From Ustulina deusta (taxonomy: Eukaryota > Ascomycota > Sordariomycetes > Xylariales > Xylariaceae), in assembly GCA_023159155.1 (NCBI GenBank), contig JAJNNX010000009.1, positions 806,001-870,000 of the forward strand: 64,000 nt of DNA. The letters are read 5' to 3'. Each line of letters opens with the position of its first letter. Within the stretch, counting starts at the first letter, position 1. The notes below the pieces were generated by a model. The model was not told the origin of the DNA, searched no databases, and saw only the letters and a program-made list of their open reading frames with translations. The translations under genes were made by a program, and so were the position numbers. This document shows positions 23,766 to 35,200 of this stretch, piece by piece.

Positions 23766-26700
23766 TTATTTCGCGTACGGCAGAGACCAGATCTGTTTAT
23801 CATTCTCAAGGATCACCACATCCCCATTATCCTGTAGCACAAACTCCCTCTTCGCAGTATTCCCGCCCGCGCTCGTGCCTGAAGCCCAAGGAACAGGTGG
23901 CCAGTCGTCAACGTATAGCACGACATTGCCGTCTCCTTGCACCACGAGTTTCTTCGGCTTTTTCCCGTACGATCCACTCGCCCACATGGCCCGCGTGTCT
24001 GGACTCATGCGGTACAGGACTAAGTTGCCGTCGCCCTGGTTGATGAGCTCGTAGTTTCCAGTCGGCGATCTGAGTTTTTGGTTGGCATACATGCTCTCGC
24101 CTGTGCTGATGCGATCTCCGAGCGTCTTGGGCAGTGTCCACACCACATCCGGATCTGTATCCTTCTCATTAGTGGACTGCGTGAGGAACAATAGACCCTG
24201 ATCATTTAGCACAAGCCTCTTCGCTGCCGAATTCCCCTCGCGCCAGATCGTTGGCCCAGTCACGGTACTGCGAAGCTCGAGGTAGCCGTCTGGCCCAAGG
24301 AGCAAGAACCGCGCAGGCTGGTTTGAGTTGGCATTCTGCGCCATTCGGGCGATGGTGCTGATGCTGCGGCCCGAATCCCGGGTGATTTTGAAGTCGCCAG
24401 CTTCGGTGATGGTGAACGTGTATTCGCCTGACTTAGAGGTGAGGCTGTGATTCGCGGCGAGGATTTGACCGGCGCGGAGGGAGCGGCCTGCTTCGGTGTA
24501 TGGTTTGCCTTCTTCGATACATGGGAACTGTTTGAGGTCAGCGCGAACACGTTAACAAAAGCGGGTGACTTACGCTAGTATTTGATGACCACTTTCTCTT
24601 CCCAAGATCCTCATAGTTGTTTGGATCAGCTCCCGTGGCTAAGATACTCAAGTTGCCATCGTTGTTGAGATGTAGCATTGAGTCCGAGTCCGCGATGAAA
24701 GGACCCCAGAGAGGCTTGCCTGCCGTGTCAAACATGGCAATGTCGAACTTGATCCCACCAAAGCACACCCTTGATACCGAATTTGATGTCTTGCCGTTGC
24801 TCCAGATGACCGCACTCGATGATTCGCGGCGTATGATCAGTTGTCCATCGGTAAGGATAAGGAGCTTGAACATGCCGTTTGCCGACGTCAGCGTCGAACT
24901 TCTCTCTAACGACTCCCCTGCACGTAACCTGTCCGATGGTTGTTTGACAGGAGTGAGCTACAGAAGGTTAATGTATTTAGGAATCCATGGTTTTGGTGCT
25001 TCACTTACGTCCAGCGGCTCATATAGTTGGATAAGTTTCTTTTCATTCGACCAAAGGATGATACCATCCGACTTGAAGACCAAGTTGCCGTCATTCTGCA
25101 ACTCAAGGAAGTCTCTCCCTCCAGTCTTTCGTCTTCGAGTATCGGTGTTCCATCTACAACTACCACCCTTCAGGAACCAATTCAGATTGTCGTCATCGCC
25201 AACTATCATCCGATCGCCTTCTCTATCGCCTCTCCAGTTTCTCCATGCAGTATTTGAAGACCACTTGACTCCACCCGGGCCGTACGTGACCAGGTTGTTG
25301 TCTTTCTGAGGACAGAATCTGTACTTTTCATCTGGCGACCACAAGTTTTGGTCTGCCTCTAATTGTCCCCCGTACTTCAACTTGTTCTTCTCCGAGATAG
25401 GCTGCAGCTGCATGGTATTTGTCTGCCAGGCAATAGTACCGTCGGGTCGAAGGATGACTGCATTGCCATCTTCGCGCAGAACAAGCGATGACCCTGCGTT
25501 TTCATTGCTGGCTGTGTGCGACTCCCATTTGGTATGCCAAATGGACGATTGAACGATCAGATTGCCATCCTTCTGCATGGTGACATGGTCATTGCTGAAT
25601 CGGTCATCCGGCCCTTCAGCCCATAGAGCTCGGACGTCGGCGCTCTTTTCGTCGATTTTGTCAAGCCGAAACTGCCACCGCTCATCTAGCTTGAAGCGGA
25701 ACGAGATGTTGGTCGTGCCAGGAACGGTCGACTTCACGATCAGGTACTCGTCCACACCTAAACGATCTCCCGGACCAAGTTTGTTGCTAATTGGGCGTCT
25801 CTTCCCTTCAGCACCCACCCATACTCCTTCGCATCGTTTAGTGCCGCGCTCGTAGTCGATCACTGGTCGGACATGGAACCATACGTTTGACCAGCGCACG
25901 AACTTGGTGTCTATCTGCTCATGGGACATTTCATCCTGTTTCTTTGTCCCTCGCCACGCATCGCCGTGGTTTGGATCGCTGGTCGGGCTGATGGAAACAT
26001 CCCACTTGAGTTGTTTGTGTCGCATAAATTCTTGCATCTCAGGCTCGAGATTCTTGGAGACCTTGCCGTACCAGTCACCGTTGACAAAAGGACCGTTGAT
26101 ACTCACTGTCGGCTTCGCATCGATGAAGGGGATCTTTGTGAAGCGCGCAGCGAACTTGGCATCCAGCACGAACAGCGTTACGGGCGTCCACTTCTCAGAC
26201 GCGATATGGTTGTCATTTTCTTTATAGTTCGCCCGAATCCACGCATAGCAGTTCCCATTCTTCCACTGATCGTAGTAATTGTAGTCCGACGTCGCCAAAC
26301 CAATCATTCTACTCATGATATTGCCCTCTTGTGGATTCCACTCAAGTGAAGCGCGAGAATCATCACTGGGATACACATTCTGCGGGCGGATAGTCTCTTC
26401 CCAGACTACGTGCGAGGTGTCCCGATCAGCCCAGGTGTTTTCGTCGTGGAGAAACGTTCCTGGCTTTGGTCGGCCCCACCAAATCTCGACTCGTCCGGTG
26501 TTGGGTAGGTAGACGCCGATGATGGGGCTAGCTTGGTTGAGGCGGTGGCGAAGGTAAGCGAGTAGCTCGGCTACGCGGGAAGTTCCTGTTTGGGCTGCTT
26601 TGGTCAGATCTGCCTGCGTGGTGCGGTACTTTGCAAGCTGTGATGCAGTGTCCGCTTTAGGATTTGCTTCCAGATCTTTGATCATGTCTTCCAGAACCAT

Positions 26701-27159
26701 CTTGCGGGCGGATACGATCGTGTTGAAGGCGGTCACGTTCCTGCTGACCTTGCAGTAGATTGGATGTGCTTTCTGCATGACAGGCGCAGCTTTCACGTCT
26801 GCGGTGTCTTTGTCTAAATCTGCCATCCATTTCATGATGTTATCGTCTGGCACAGGAAGTCGGCGACTAGCTTCTAGAACGTTTGGGGGCATGATCTTCC
26901 GGCTCAATAGCGTGGTGACAATCTCATCAGACCACTTCGAGGCATCCATGCCGCCAAACAAGGCAGACGAGAACTCCACTGAACCTAGGATTGCCTTTCC
27001 CAGTCTTGGCTCGATAAGACTCCTCATCTCCTGTGCTTTACCAACTTCATTCGCGATGCCATCAACCTTCAATCTCGACTTGTTCATCCAATTATCGTTG
27101 TCAAGTTTGTAGACAATCTCCAGACTGACCGTCTTGTCTCCAACAGCAAAAAGGAACAT
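23766..27159 (-). CDS. B-lectin (bulb-type lectin) repeat protein, main part
   Basis: Three exons read leftward: 27159-25009, 24957-24574, 24527-23766; both introns (51 and 46 nt) have GTAAGT donors and keep phase 0, giving 1,098 residues from the ATG at 27159. The first ~440 residues are of unknown fold and include a Lys/Asp/Glu helical stretch and a Trp-rich part (VEIWWGRPKPG). From about residue 445 onward come bulb-lectin-like modules, with starts such as LGPGDRLGVDEYLIV, DRLRAGESLERSS, AGRSLRAGQILAAN and LGDRISTGESMYANQ. Two perfect mannose-binding motifs QxDxNxVxY are present (QGDGNLVLY, QGDGNVVLY) and several decayed ones (MQKDGNLIVQ, LREDGNAVIL, LQNDGNLVFK). No signal peptide or membrane helix seen. 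The frame is open upstream to a TAA only 12 bases before the ATG, so this may be the C-terminal part of a larger gene shared with the next entry. Divergent from the giant gene at 29230. Confidence 0.8.
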
Positions 27160-27171
27160 CCTGGCGTACAG

Positions 27172-28395
27172 TTATACTCTCATGATAGCATTGAATGGAT
27201 CTTGAGACCCTTCCAAGCTCTGGATGACTACAAACGTCCGACCACGGGCAGTCACTTTCTTGTCGAATGTCAGACCTGGTAGTTGGCCCAAGTCAGGCTG
27301 TAATGTCTTAGTCCCATCGCTGATGATGCTGGCGTAATCGATGTCAGTCAGATCCTTTTCGTAGAAACCACTGGTAAAGGCAAAGCCATTCTCGTCTAAG
27401 GAAAGCGGGATGGATTTGTCGCCATGCTTCATCGTCGCAACACCCTCGACCGACAAACTTGGAGCGTCGATACGATTGCGTTTGTAGTCGAAGTTGATGG
27501 CCTGAATCTCGATTTGACCCTCTTTCAGTGGAACCCGGTCTATCCTATCGACGGGTTTTGGTACGATGCGTAAGGTCCATGTTTGAACCTGGGCTGTAGC
27601 ATCGTCAGACTGCCCCTTTTGGGTATATGCGAAGTTTGTCACGACCAGCTGTTTTGTATCTAGCTTCTCTGTGACGAGAGGTCCGGTGGCAAGTTCATTC
27701 GGCAGGCGGAGTTTGAGGGTGTTGGCGACACTGTCTTCGGACTGCTGCGTCAATATTGCGAGCGTCTTGATGATCGTAAGTGAAGAAAGGTCCAGCTTGA
27801 TAGGAGGATTGCTTCGCGGTGCTAGGAAGGCAAGCGCTTTGGCAAGACCTTGTTCTTTTCCGGGTCCAAGTCCAGTGTCGAGTTCTACCGTACGTTTAAC
27901 ACCGAACGTCAAGAAAGACACACCCTCCTTCAGCGTCAGTGACAAGTTGACGTTTGCTTTATTCTCGTTCTGGACAACAACACTGATAGATCCACTATGT
28001 AGCTCGAGGGCGTTTCCTTCAATGGCTGCCTTGGGAGGAGTTACGCCGGCCGAGAACTCAAGGTCAATTCCTTCAACAAGGGACTCGGTGTTGTTTTCAT
28101 TCGTTGTGATTGTGCTATCTTTGTCTTTGATGATAGTGTTGTTGAGCGCTGATGCCATCCATGTTGGGAGATTCAGATCCTGAATGAATGTATTCTTCAG
28201 ATCGCCAGAGTTAGATGGAAATATTTCGTTTAGGACTGATGGAACACTTTCGCCCCCTGCATATTGGCCATCAAGAGCCTTATCCAACGTTTCCTTCACA
28301 TCTCTAGAGGAAGCATGAGGCATATTGATGGTAAGACGCTGACCTGTCTCTTGGATCCAGTCAGCCAAGCTCTGGGAGTGACTGTCGTATTTCAC
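27172..28395 (-). CDS. Upstream segment of the B-lectin repeat gene (ends at an in-frame TAA)
   Basis: Open frame of about 407 codons in the same frame as the B-lectin gene and separated from its ATG by only TAA plus four sense codons. The protein is beta-rich and hydrophilic, with patches such as SISVVVQNENKANVNLSLTL, VSFLTFGVKRTVELDTGLG and LTFDKKVTARGRTFVVIQSL; I do not recognise a named family, although the style resembles the beta modules of the giant neighbour. The first codon of the open frame is GTG and an in-frame TGA precedes it, so translation starts either at the ATG at 28323 or in a short upstream exon (an ATG at about 28514 starts a plausible one). Either one protein is made with the next segment, through a 48 nt intron (27161-27208, weak GTCTCA donor) or stop readthrough, or the TAA is a real nonsense mutation. 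Confidence 0.6.
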   Translation of the reverse strand: MKYDSHSQSLADWIQETGQRLTINMPHASSRDVKETLDKALDGQYAGGESVPSVLNEIFPSNSGDLKNTFIQDLNLPTWMASALNNTIIKDKDSTITTNENNTESLVEGIDLEFSAGVTPPKAAIEGNALELHSGSISVVVQNENKANVNLSLTLKEGVSFLTFGVKRTVELDTGLGPGKEQGLAKALAFLAPRSNPPIKLDLSSLTIIKTLAILTQQSEDSVANTLKLRLPNELATGPLVTEKLDTKQLVVTNFAYTQKGQSDDATAQVQTWTLRIVPKPVDRIDRVPLKEGQIEIQAINFDYKRNRIDAPSLSVEGVATMKHGDKSIPLSLDENGFAFTSGFYEKDLTDIDYASIISDGTKTLQPDLGQLPGLTFDKKVTARGRTFVVIQSLEGSQDPFNAIMRV

Positions 28396-29229
28396 AATTC
28401 AGGACTACAAGAAGTGGCAAGTGCATCACCTGGACTCGTGGAGCAGATCATCAAAGGCACAGAGTACATTTTCAGCTCAACGGTTGAATGGTTCGGCGGG
28501 TATCGCATCGACAAGTAAATTTGCCACCGCCACCTGAGCTCACCACCCATCCCGCCATCGCGCCGCTCCTTTTTTCAGCATCAAAGTACGAAAACGGCCC
28601 CCTGCAAGCGACAGCGTTATCGAAAATGGCGCATCACTAGCGCCCATCAGTCTCAGTAAGGCGCGGCGCACGAACCTCTTGCATAGTGCTTGTCCCATTT
28701 AGGCCCACCACTTTGGCCCAGAACTCCCAAAAGCGGAACATCCAACCCTTTTGGTCTGCAGTCTTCCCAAGCTGAACACCAAGGCTTTTTGGTTGCATGT
28801 TTTGGGTAGAGAAGGGCCATGCACGACCCGTCCCCGCGACCTGGTCTGGAAGCGATATGCGGCCCTATGCAGGGGAATGCTGAGCTTTCAGGCGACATCG
28901 ACCCTGATGTTCAGCTCCACACCCTTTGGGATACGAGATGGGAGCGAGACGGCGCGTCCTGTGCTCAAGTAAGGAGACGATGGAGGTCTATACCAGCGCT
29001 CATTGCGTCGATGAGATATCTTTGGCGAAAATAGTGAACACTTTCCTTTTGTTCAAGCTGAACGTCGATCCACCTTGATTCGATTCTAGCAAGTAGGATT
29101 GAGCAATCCTTTCAGCTTTCCTGTGTCAGACGATCCAACTTGTTCCTCATACGCACTCACAACCCGCTCATCGACATGCTCTTTCATCTTTAGAGTTTCC
29201 AGCGTTTGTAATTACAATCAAACTTCAGC
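28396..29229. other. Divergent promoter region between the two lectin-type genes
   Basis: About 830 bases separate the leftward B-lectin gene from the rightward giant gene, so the two probably share regulatory DNA. A short first exon of the leftward gene may lie within 28400-28515. No open frame of note and no clear TATA box near either start; the giant gene's ATG has a good context (CAGCATGG). Confidence 0.5.
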
Positions 29230-32200
29230 ATGGCGCTGGCAGTGGTCAAGCTCCACGTCGTCTTTGCTGGACGTGGAGATGGCCTCATTCTAGAGGTTGA
29301 AGACAATAATGTTAATCGGAATCGTCGACTTGTTGTCGTTGATGGAGGGCCAACAAGTCATCGGCACGCTGCCAATGGCGGAACAGCCGGTGCACCATAC
29401 TCTCGCTATCTCATGGCAGCAATGCGACGTATCTGGGGAGGAACTGGACCGATACAGGTGGCATCCATTTTTAATTCACATCCAGACGACGATCACTACA
29501 AGGGATTACTTGACCTGGTAGCGAACAATATTCGTCGCGCGGATTTCGCACTTCAGAACAGTTTCTTTGTCCCAGATTGGCCAGGAGATGATTCATACAG
29601 GGAAATTCAGGCACTACTACTCGGTCTTGGGTTTCGCGCCAAACATGACACGGCAGCGGCTATCACGTCCACACCCTTTATCCAAATCAAATATCCGGAA
29701 GGTCTCTCCTTACGTGGAATCATCAATTTCACTCGCGTGGTGCCCCCAAATCCCACCGTTCAACCTCAATTGGACGTTGATTTAACGCTGAAAAAACTTG
29801 ACAAGGTCAAAGACAAGAATGATAGCAGTATTCTCATGGAGGTTGTGCAAGACCCAAACTCGCAACTACGAGCCATCATGTTCACCGGTGATGGCGAAGC
29901 CAAAAGAATCAAGCAGTATGTCAAATATAAAGCGCTCAACAATCTAAATCAAATGGCCGAGTTCAATCGACATTACAGCATCTACAAGCTCCAGCACCAC
30001 GGATCGCAGGAGAACCAAGACAAGAGTTGGGACACAGTGAATATAGGCATCCCACAGGCCGTTTTGAATGAGTTTGTCATCTACTACTTGGCATTTCAAG
30101 GGCCAAACAGCCTGTTACCACTCTGGGATGACGGGAACACGCACGTCACTGTGATAGACAAGTTGCGGGAATATGTTCTTGGTGACCTGGTCTCACAAGG
30201 TCCGGGTCTAGCGCACTGGCAGACGGTGTTGCGGAATCGACATAGAGAATACATTCGTCAACTCATCGATTCGACAAGCAACGAGCCCACTCTGACTTAC
30301 ATCAATGATGCGAACCCAAACGATCCCAATTTCAACAACCCGATTCACCTAGCACAGCCCTGCATTACCAAATTTATAGCGCAGTACTTGGAAGATATGT
30401 CCGCCATCCAGAACCACGATGATCTGACTCCCACTCAACGAATGATAGATTACGAAATCGCCTATGACGACCTTGAGGAAACCGTATTCACAAGTGGTCG
30501 CTGGATCAAAGAAGAGCAAGACTGGTACTGGAACTACTTCTGCGGGACCACACATCTGATGTTCAGCTGGGCGAATCGGTACGCAAAAATCGCCCAGTTC
30601 TATCGTCGCTTCACAGCCGATTCCTACGTCGTTAGTGGCTCGGCTTCCGTTCACGGCCATCCTACTGTTGCAGTCGTCACAGGTTTGGCTTTGGCACTCG
30701 CAACCGACAACCGTGGAGCGAATCTGTACATGACGGACCCAGGTATGATGTTCGCTCGCGGTCTCTGGAGGGATGGTCGTGGAGCAAATTGGCCCGATCT
30801 ACCGACTGCTGTGCAGATCATTGGAAGGGACCTCAATGACCTGTTTACGGGAAACAACTTGAACGTTCGGTTCCTCAGTCACGACTACTACATGACCTTG
30901 AACGCAGACATTGGTCTCATTGGTCAGCGAGATCGAGAGTTCGTCAATGATGTCAAGTCGACACAGCTCATTCAATTTGGCAACTCGGATGCCCAGCGAG
31001 AAATCTACGAGCATTTGAAGAAGAACGCAAATGTCCTGCCCCATGCCAACGCAGGTCGTCTTGACCGCAAAACGTGGCAGGTTGTGTGCGACCTGCGACT
31101 GAACAACGCCATCCAGAGACATTACCTCTGCTTCCAATTTCTCCAAGGTGGTGGGGTTGGACCGCATTGTGCACAGGTTCTGACAAACCTACATGTGCAA
31201 GAATTCTTGGGTGCTTTTCCCATTGGTCAAAACCCCTTGGGCGAGGGCTTTAGAATTCGCGTCAGCGACAACAATCAATTCAATCCTCACCTCGACTACT
31301 ATCTGCATAAATTGGAGGAGAACAGGATCACCTATTGGCGGATCCAATGGCTGGACAACCAGAACAACGTTTGGAGTTTCTATCTCCGAAATGGTGGCGT
31401 GGTTCCATTAGCGGAACAAGATGTTCTAGCAACTGACTTGATACTCAACTTTACGGTTCTTCAGACGCCTGCCACGATCAATGCTCAGATTGCTGCCAAC
31501 ACCATCCCTCTGCCTGTCCAAACTGCTACAATGGTTCCAGTGAATGGACAGAGAGCAGCACGAAGTGTGGCGGATAATGCGCTCTTTGACGCCAGAGAGG
31601 AACCCAACGAGGCTGCCATTGAAGAGGATGAAGCCGTGATCTCTCTGCCATCTGATGTCGAGCCGTCAGCAAACGTTACCGATGATATTGCGCCCTCACA
31701 AGACGTAGATGGCTCCGTAGTAGGCGACGCTCAAGTTCCGGAGCGAGATGGAGAGGAGGGCCAAACATTCACTCTAGCTGTCTCGCCAAGCGATGAACTA
31801 GCGATACCACAAATAGCACGACAAGAAGTCTCGTCGAGTGTATTAGGTCCACTTACTGAGAGCATGATGCTCAGTCATTACCTCGAGCTTCGCTCATTCG
31901 ACCCTTCAAAAGTGCTCACCCGAGCTAATGCATTGGAGGCGTTATTGGGCAAGTCGAATGCTCGTTTGGAACTAGTCACCCGGCTGGAGGTGTACGAGAA
32001 AATCTTGGCTGCCCCTCTGGACGTAGAGAAATCGACAGTGGCGTATCTCACGAAAGAAGAGACTGGGTTTGACTTTACTGAAGCCTCGCTTCCTGAAAAG
32101 GGCTCAAGTGCGACCAAGGTCCGCATCGTAGATAAGGAATATGAGGTGAGAAGCTTAGTGTTGACCAGAAAGGATCTGTTGCTTGGTTTGCAGAGCGATC

Positions 32201-35200
32201 TGAAATCAGCTGATGGGAGTGAAATGACAATCTCGACTGCGGCAAAATTGGTCAAACGCCTCCCATCAATGCGCGACTTTCTCTTGACTGCCGGAGCAGA
32301 GATGGAGAAGATGTCAGAGGTATCGGTGTCCACGCTCTTCTCCTTCATCTTCAAGAGTGAGAACAAGGCAGCAGAGCTTCTTTGCAGTGCCATTCCGAAG
32401 ACACTAGCCAAAGAATCTTTGGGGCTGCTGAAACCCGACCTGGACAATGCAGAAGTCGCTTGGGATCAAACACCCTTTGGCGATGTTCATCTTACGTATG
32501 CCCAAATACCTTGCACCATCACTAGAATATCAGCCCTCCCACAACTTGATCTGTCCGTTGTAAAGATCGAGATGACCCAACTCGGATTCCAACTCACCAA
32601 TCTGGACAATCGAGATGAGAAGATTGCTCTCGCTGCTACTGTGAAGATTCAAGCCAGCGGTGCAGACTCGGGTGCTGGACTCGAACTCAAGTTGCGGTTG
32701 GAGATGACGGATCATCTCGCCGAACTTCAGTTCGTGGCCCAGAATGTCAAGTCCTTGGTCGACATTGCCAAAGCTATTTCAGTTGACTCAACCGAACTCG
32801 AAAAGATGCCGGTCCCACTCACAAAGCAGTCCAGTGCGAATAACACTGACACTAAATCATTTTCCTCTTTGGGATCTCTGAGATCAAAGTCAACATCGAT
32901 CGGCTTCTCGTTACGAGAGACTGGCAAGGGGAGCGGGACTTTCTCTCTGTCTAGCATCTTCATTGCGATAGACTTCAATGACTGGACGGAGTATTTGCCA
33001 AAAGAACTCAAAATTGACTCAATCGAGCATCCAAAGACGGCAATCACGATACTAGACCCCACCGACGCAAAGTTGAGACGCATCAAGGTGGATGCCGGGT
33101 TCCAATATCTATTCGATACAGTCAAGACTACGGTACCCGGTCACGATCTTGTCGTCGAGACGAAACGATACATTGGATTCAATGTTACTGCCATTCCCAT
33201 CGCCGGCTTGCCAGACTACGACTTCCAGCTTGACATGTTTTGTGAAACCGGTCTCAGCGTTCAAGACGTCCTGCGGGTTGTAGGCTTGGATCTACGTACG
33301 GATCTAAAGAGCTCGTTCCCGCCCCTTGACAGTCTCTTGAGCGATGTCAAAATGAAGCGACTTTCGATCGGAACGGAACTTGCGACGGGTAAACTTCAAA
33401 TCACCGATTGGACGATTGAACTCTTCGTCAAAGAGATGAAGATTGTCCCAGAGGAGTTCGTGCTCAGCAATCTAGAGCTCACTATTACAAAGTCGTCTGC
33501 CGGGCTGTACGTGTGTGATGGATCCTCTGTTTTCCACATCAAGAAGAATCAATTCGACAAGTACTTCAAGGTTTCGTGCAGACTGCCTCAGCCTACCCTC
33601 GCTGGCTTCTTCGAGGTGCAAGCTCCACTCGGACTCGAGCTCATGGATCTTTTCAAATGTTTCGACGTCGATCTTGCAAGTGTTCCTGTTATCAACGACC
33701 TTTTTACCATACAGCTCAGGCAGTTTCGCATCGACATGGGATACAAGAGTGAAAAGGGGTCTAAGCTCTCCGTTATGGGCGTATCTGCAAAGCTAGAGAA
33801 GGAAGAACTTGCCATTGAGGTGGCTGACAAGAGCTTAAAATTCACTGACCTCTCATTGTCCTTCGCCTGGTTCAGTGCAGATTCCTCTTCTACAGATAGT
33901 GAAGCCATTAAGACATTCACGGCCAAGGCGACACTTCCTGGAGGCTCGTACTCAGTCGCAATCGGTTACACCTCCGTAGAGTCCGCTTTGCTGATCGAAC
34001 TCCTTCCGATGGATAACAGCAACTTGGGTGATCTACTGCGCAACGTCCTCTCCACAGAGATGGCAGATGTGGTCCTCCCCGTTCTTGGCGATTTGGCGCT
34101 GCAGGAGGGCTCTCTGCTCATCAACACCAAGGACAAATGTGTAGATCAACTTGACATCGTGTTTGGGCAGCACCATTCCGTTAATCTGGATAAGGCATCT
34201 GGTGCTCCGGTGTCAATTGCTGCGTTGGAGTTGCACTACAGTCGAAGAAAAGCGCCCAGCTCCAAAGCAATCACTGACGGGTCAACAGCCGCGAATGGCA
34301 CAGTCACAGCGACCAATGATGGCAAGCCTGAGGCTACAGACACCAAGGACAAAGATCAAAACACGCAGACCTCGCTCAATATAGCCGGAGTTGTCGCACT
34401 GAATGATCTTCGTGCCAAAGTCGAGTTCAAATACCTCCCTGCACCGAAAACAGCTCCTACTAAAGATTCCAAAGATGCTCAATATTCAAAAACGGGGTTT
34501 GGACCACCAAGTGGCAAGACAGATACCAAGCCTGATGACTCCAAGGAAGACAAACCCAAGACTGACAAAGACGGCCATGGTCAGATGTCCATTACTGTCT
34601 CCGCCGTGGACGAAAAGGCACTGACGCTTCGAAACTTTGCCGCTCTGTTCGGTCTAGGCGACGTGAAGATAGACTCACCTGATCAGAAGAGGTCTTTCTT
34701 GGACTTGACACTGAAGAAAGCAGAAGGAGTGGTCGATATCCTACCGTCTGCTTTGCAAGAGGATAAGACGAATGGCTCAAATTGGGGCAAATATGGTAAG
34801 CCAACGAAACCAGCGGAACCAGCGAAGAAGGGAAAATTCCGCTTCTCATTTTTCGAAGTAGTGGTGGAATCGTTAGAGGCCTTCACTTTGATCGAATCCA
34901 GCCCGCCGATCCAACTGGACAAACTATTTTTGAAGTTCACGTACAAGAAGGTAGAAGATAGCAGCAAGAAGCCCGTTGAGGGTAAACTCGTGGATTCGAA
35001 AGACGTGTCAAAGGACAAGAAGCCGCAAGATACTTCAGCATCATCAACGTCTGGTTTCGAGGCACTGGTCTATGGCTCCTTCATGATCTCCACGCAGCAC
35101 ATTGAAGTCGCCTACAGCAAGACCAAGAGACATGGTTCTGCTTTCATCGGCCGCTGGTCTCCTAAAGACGCTACTGACAAAGAGAAGAAGGATCTCGACA

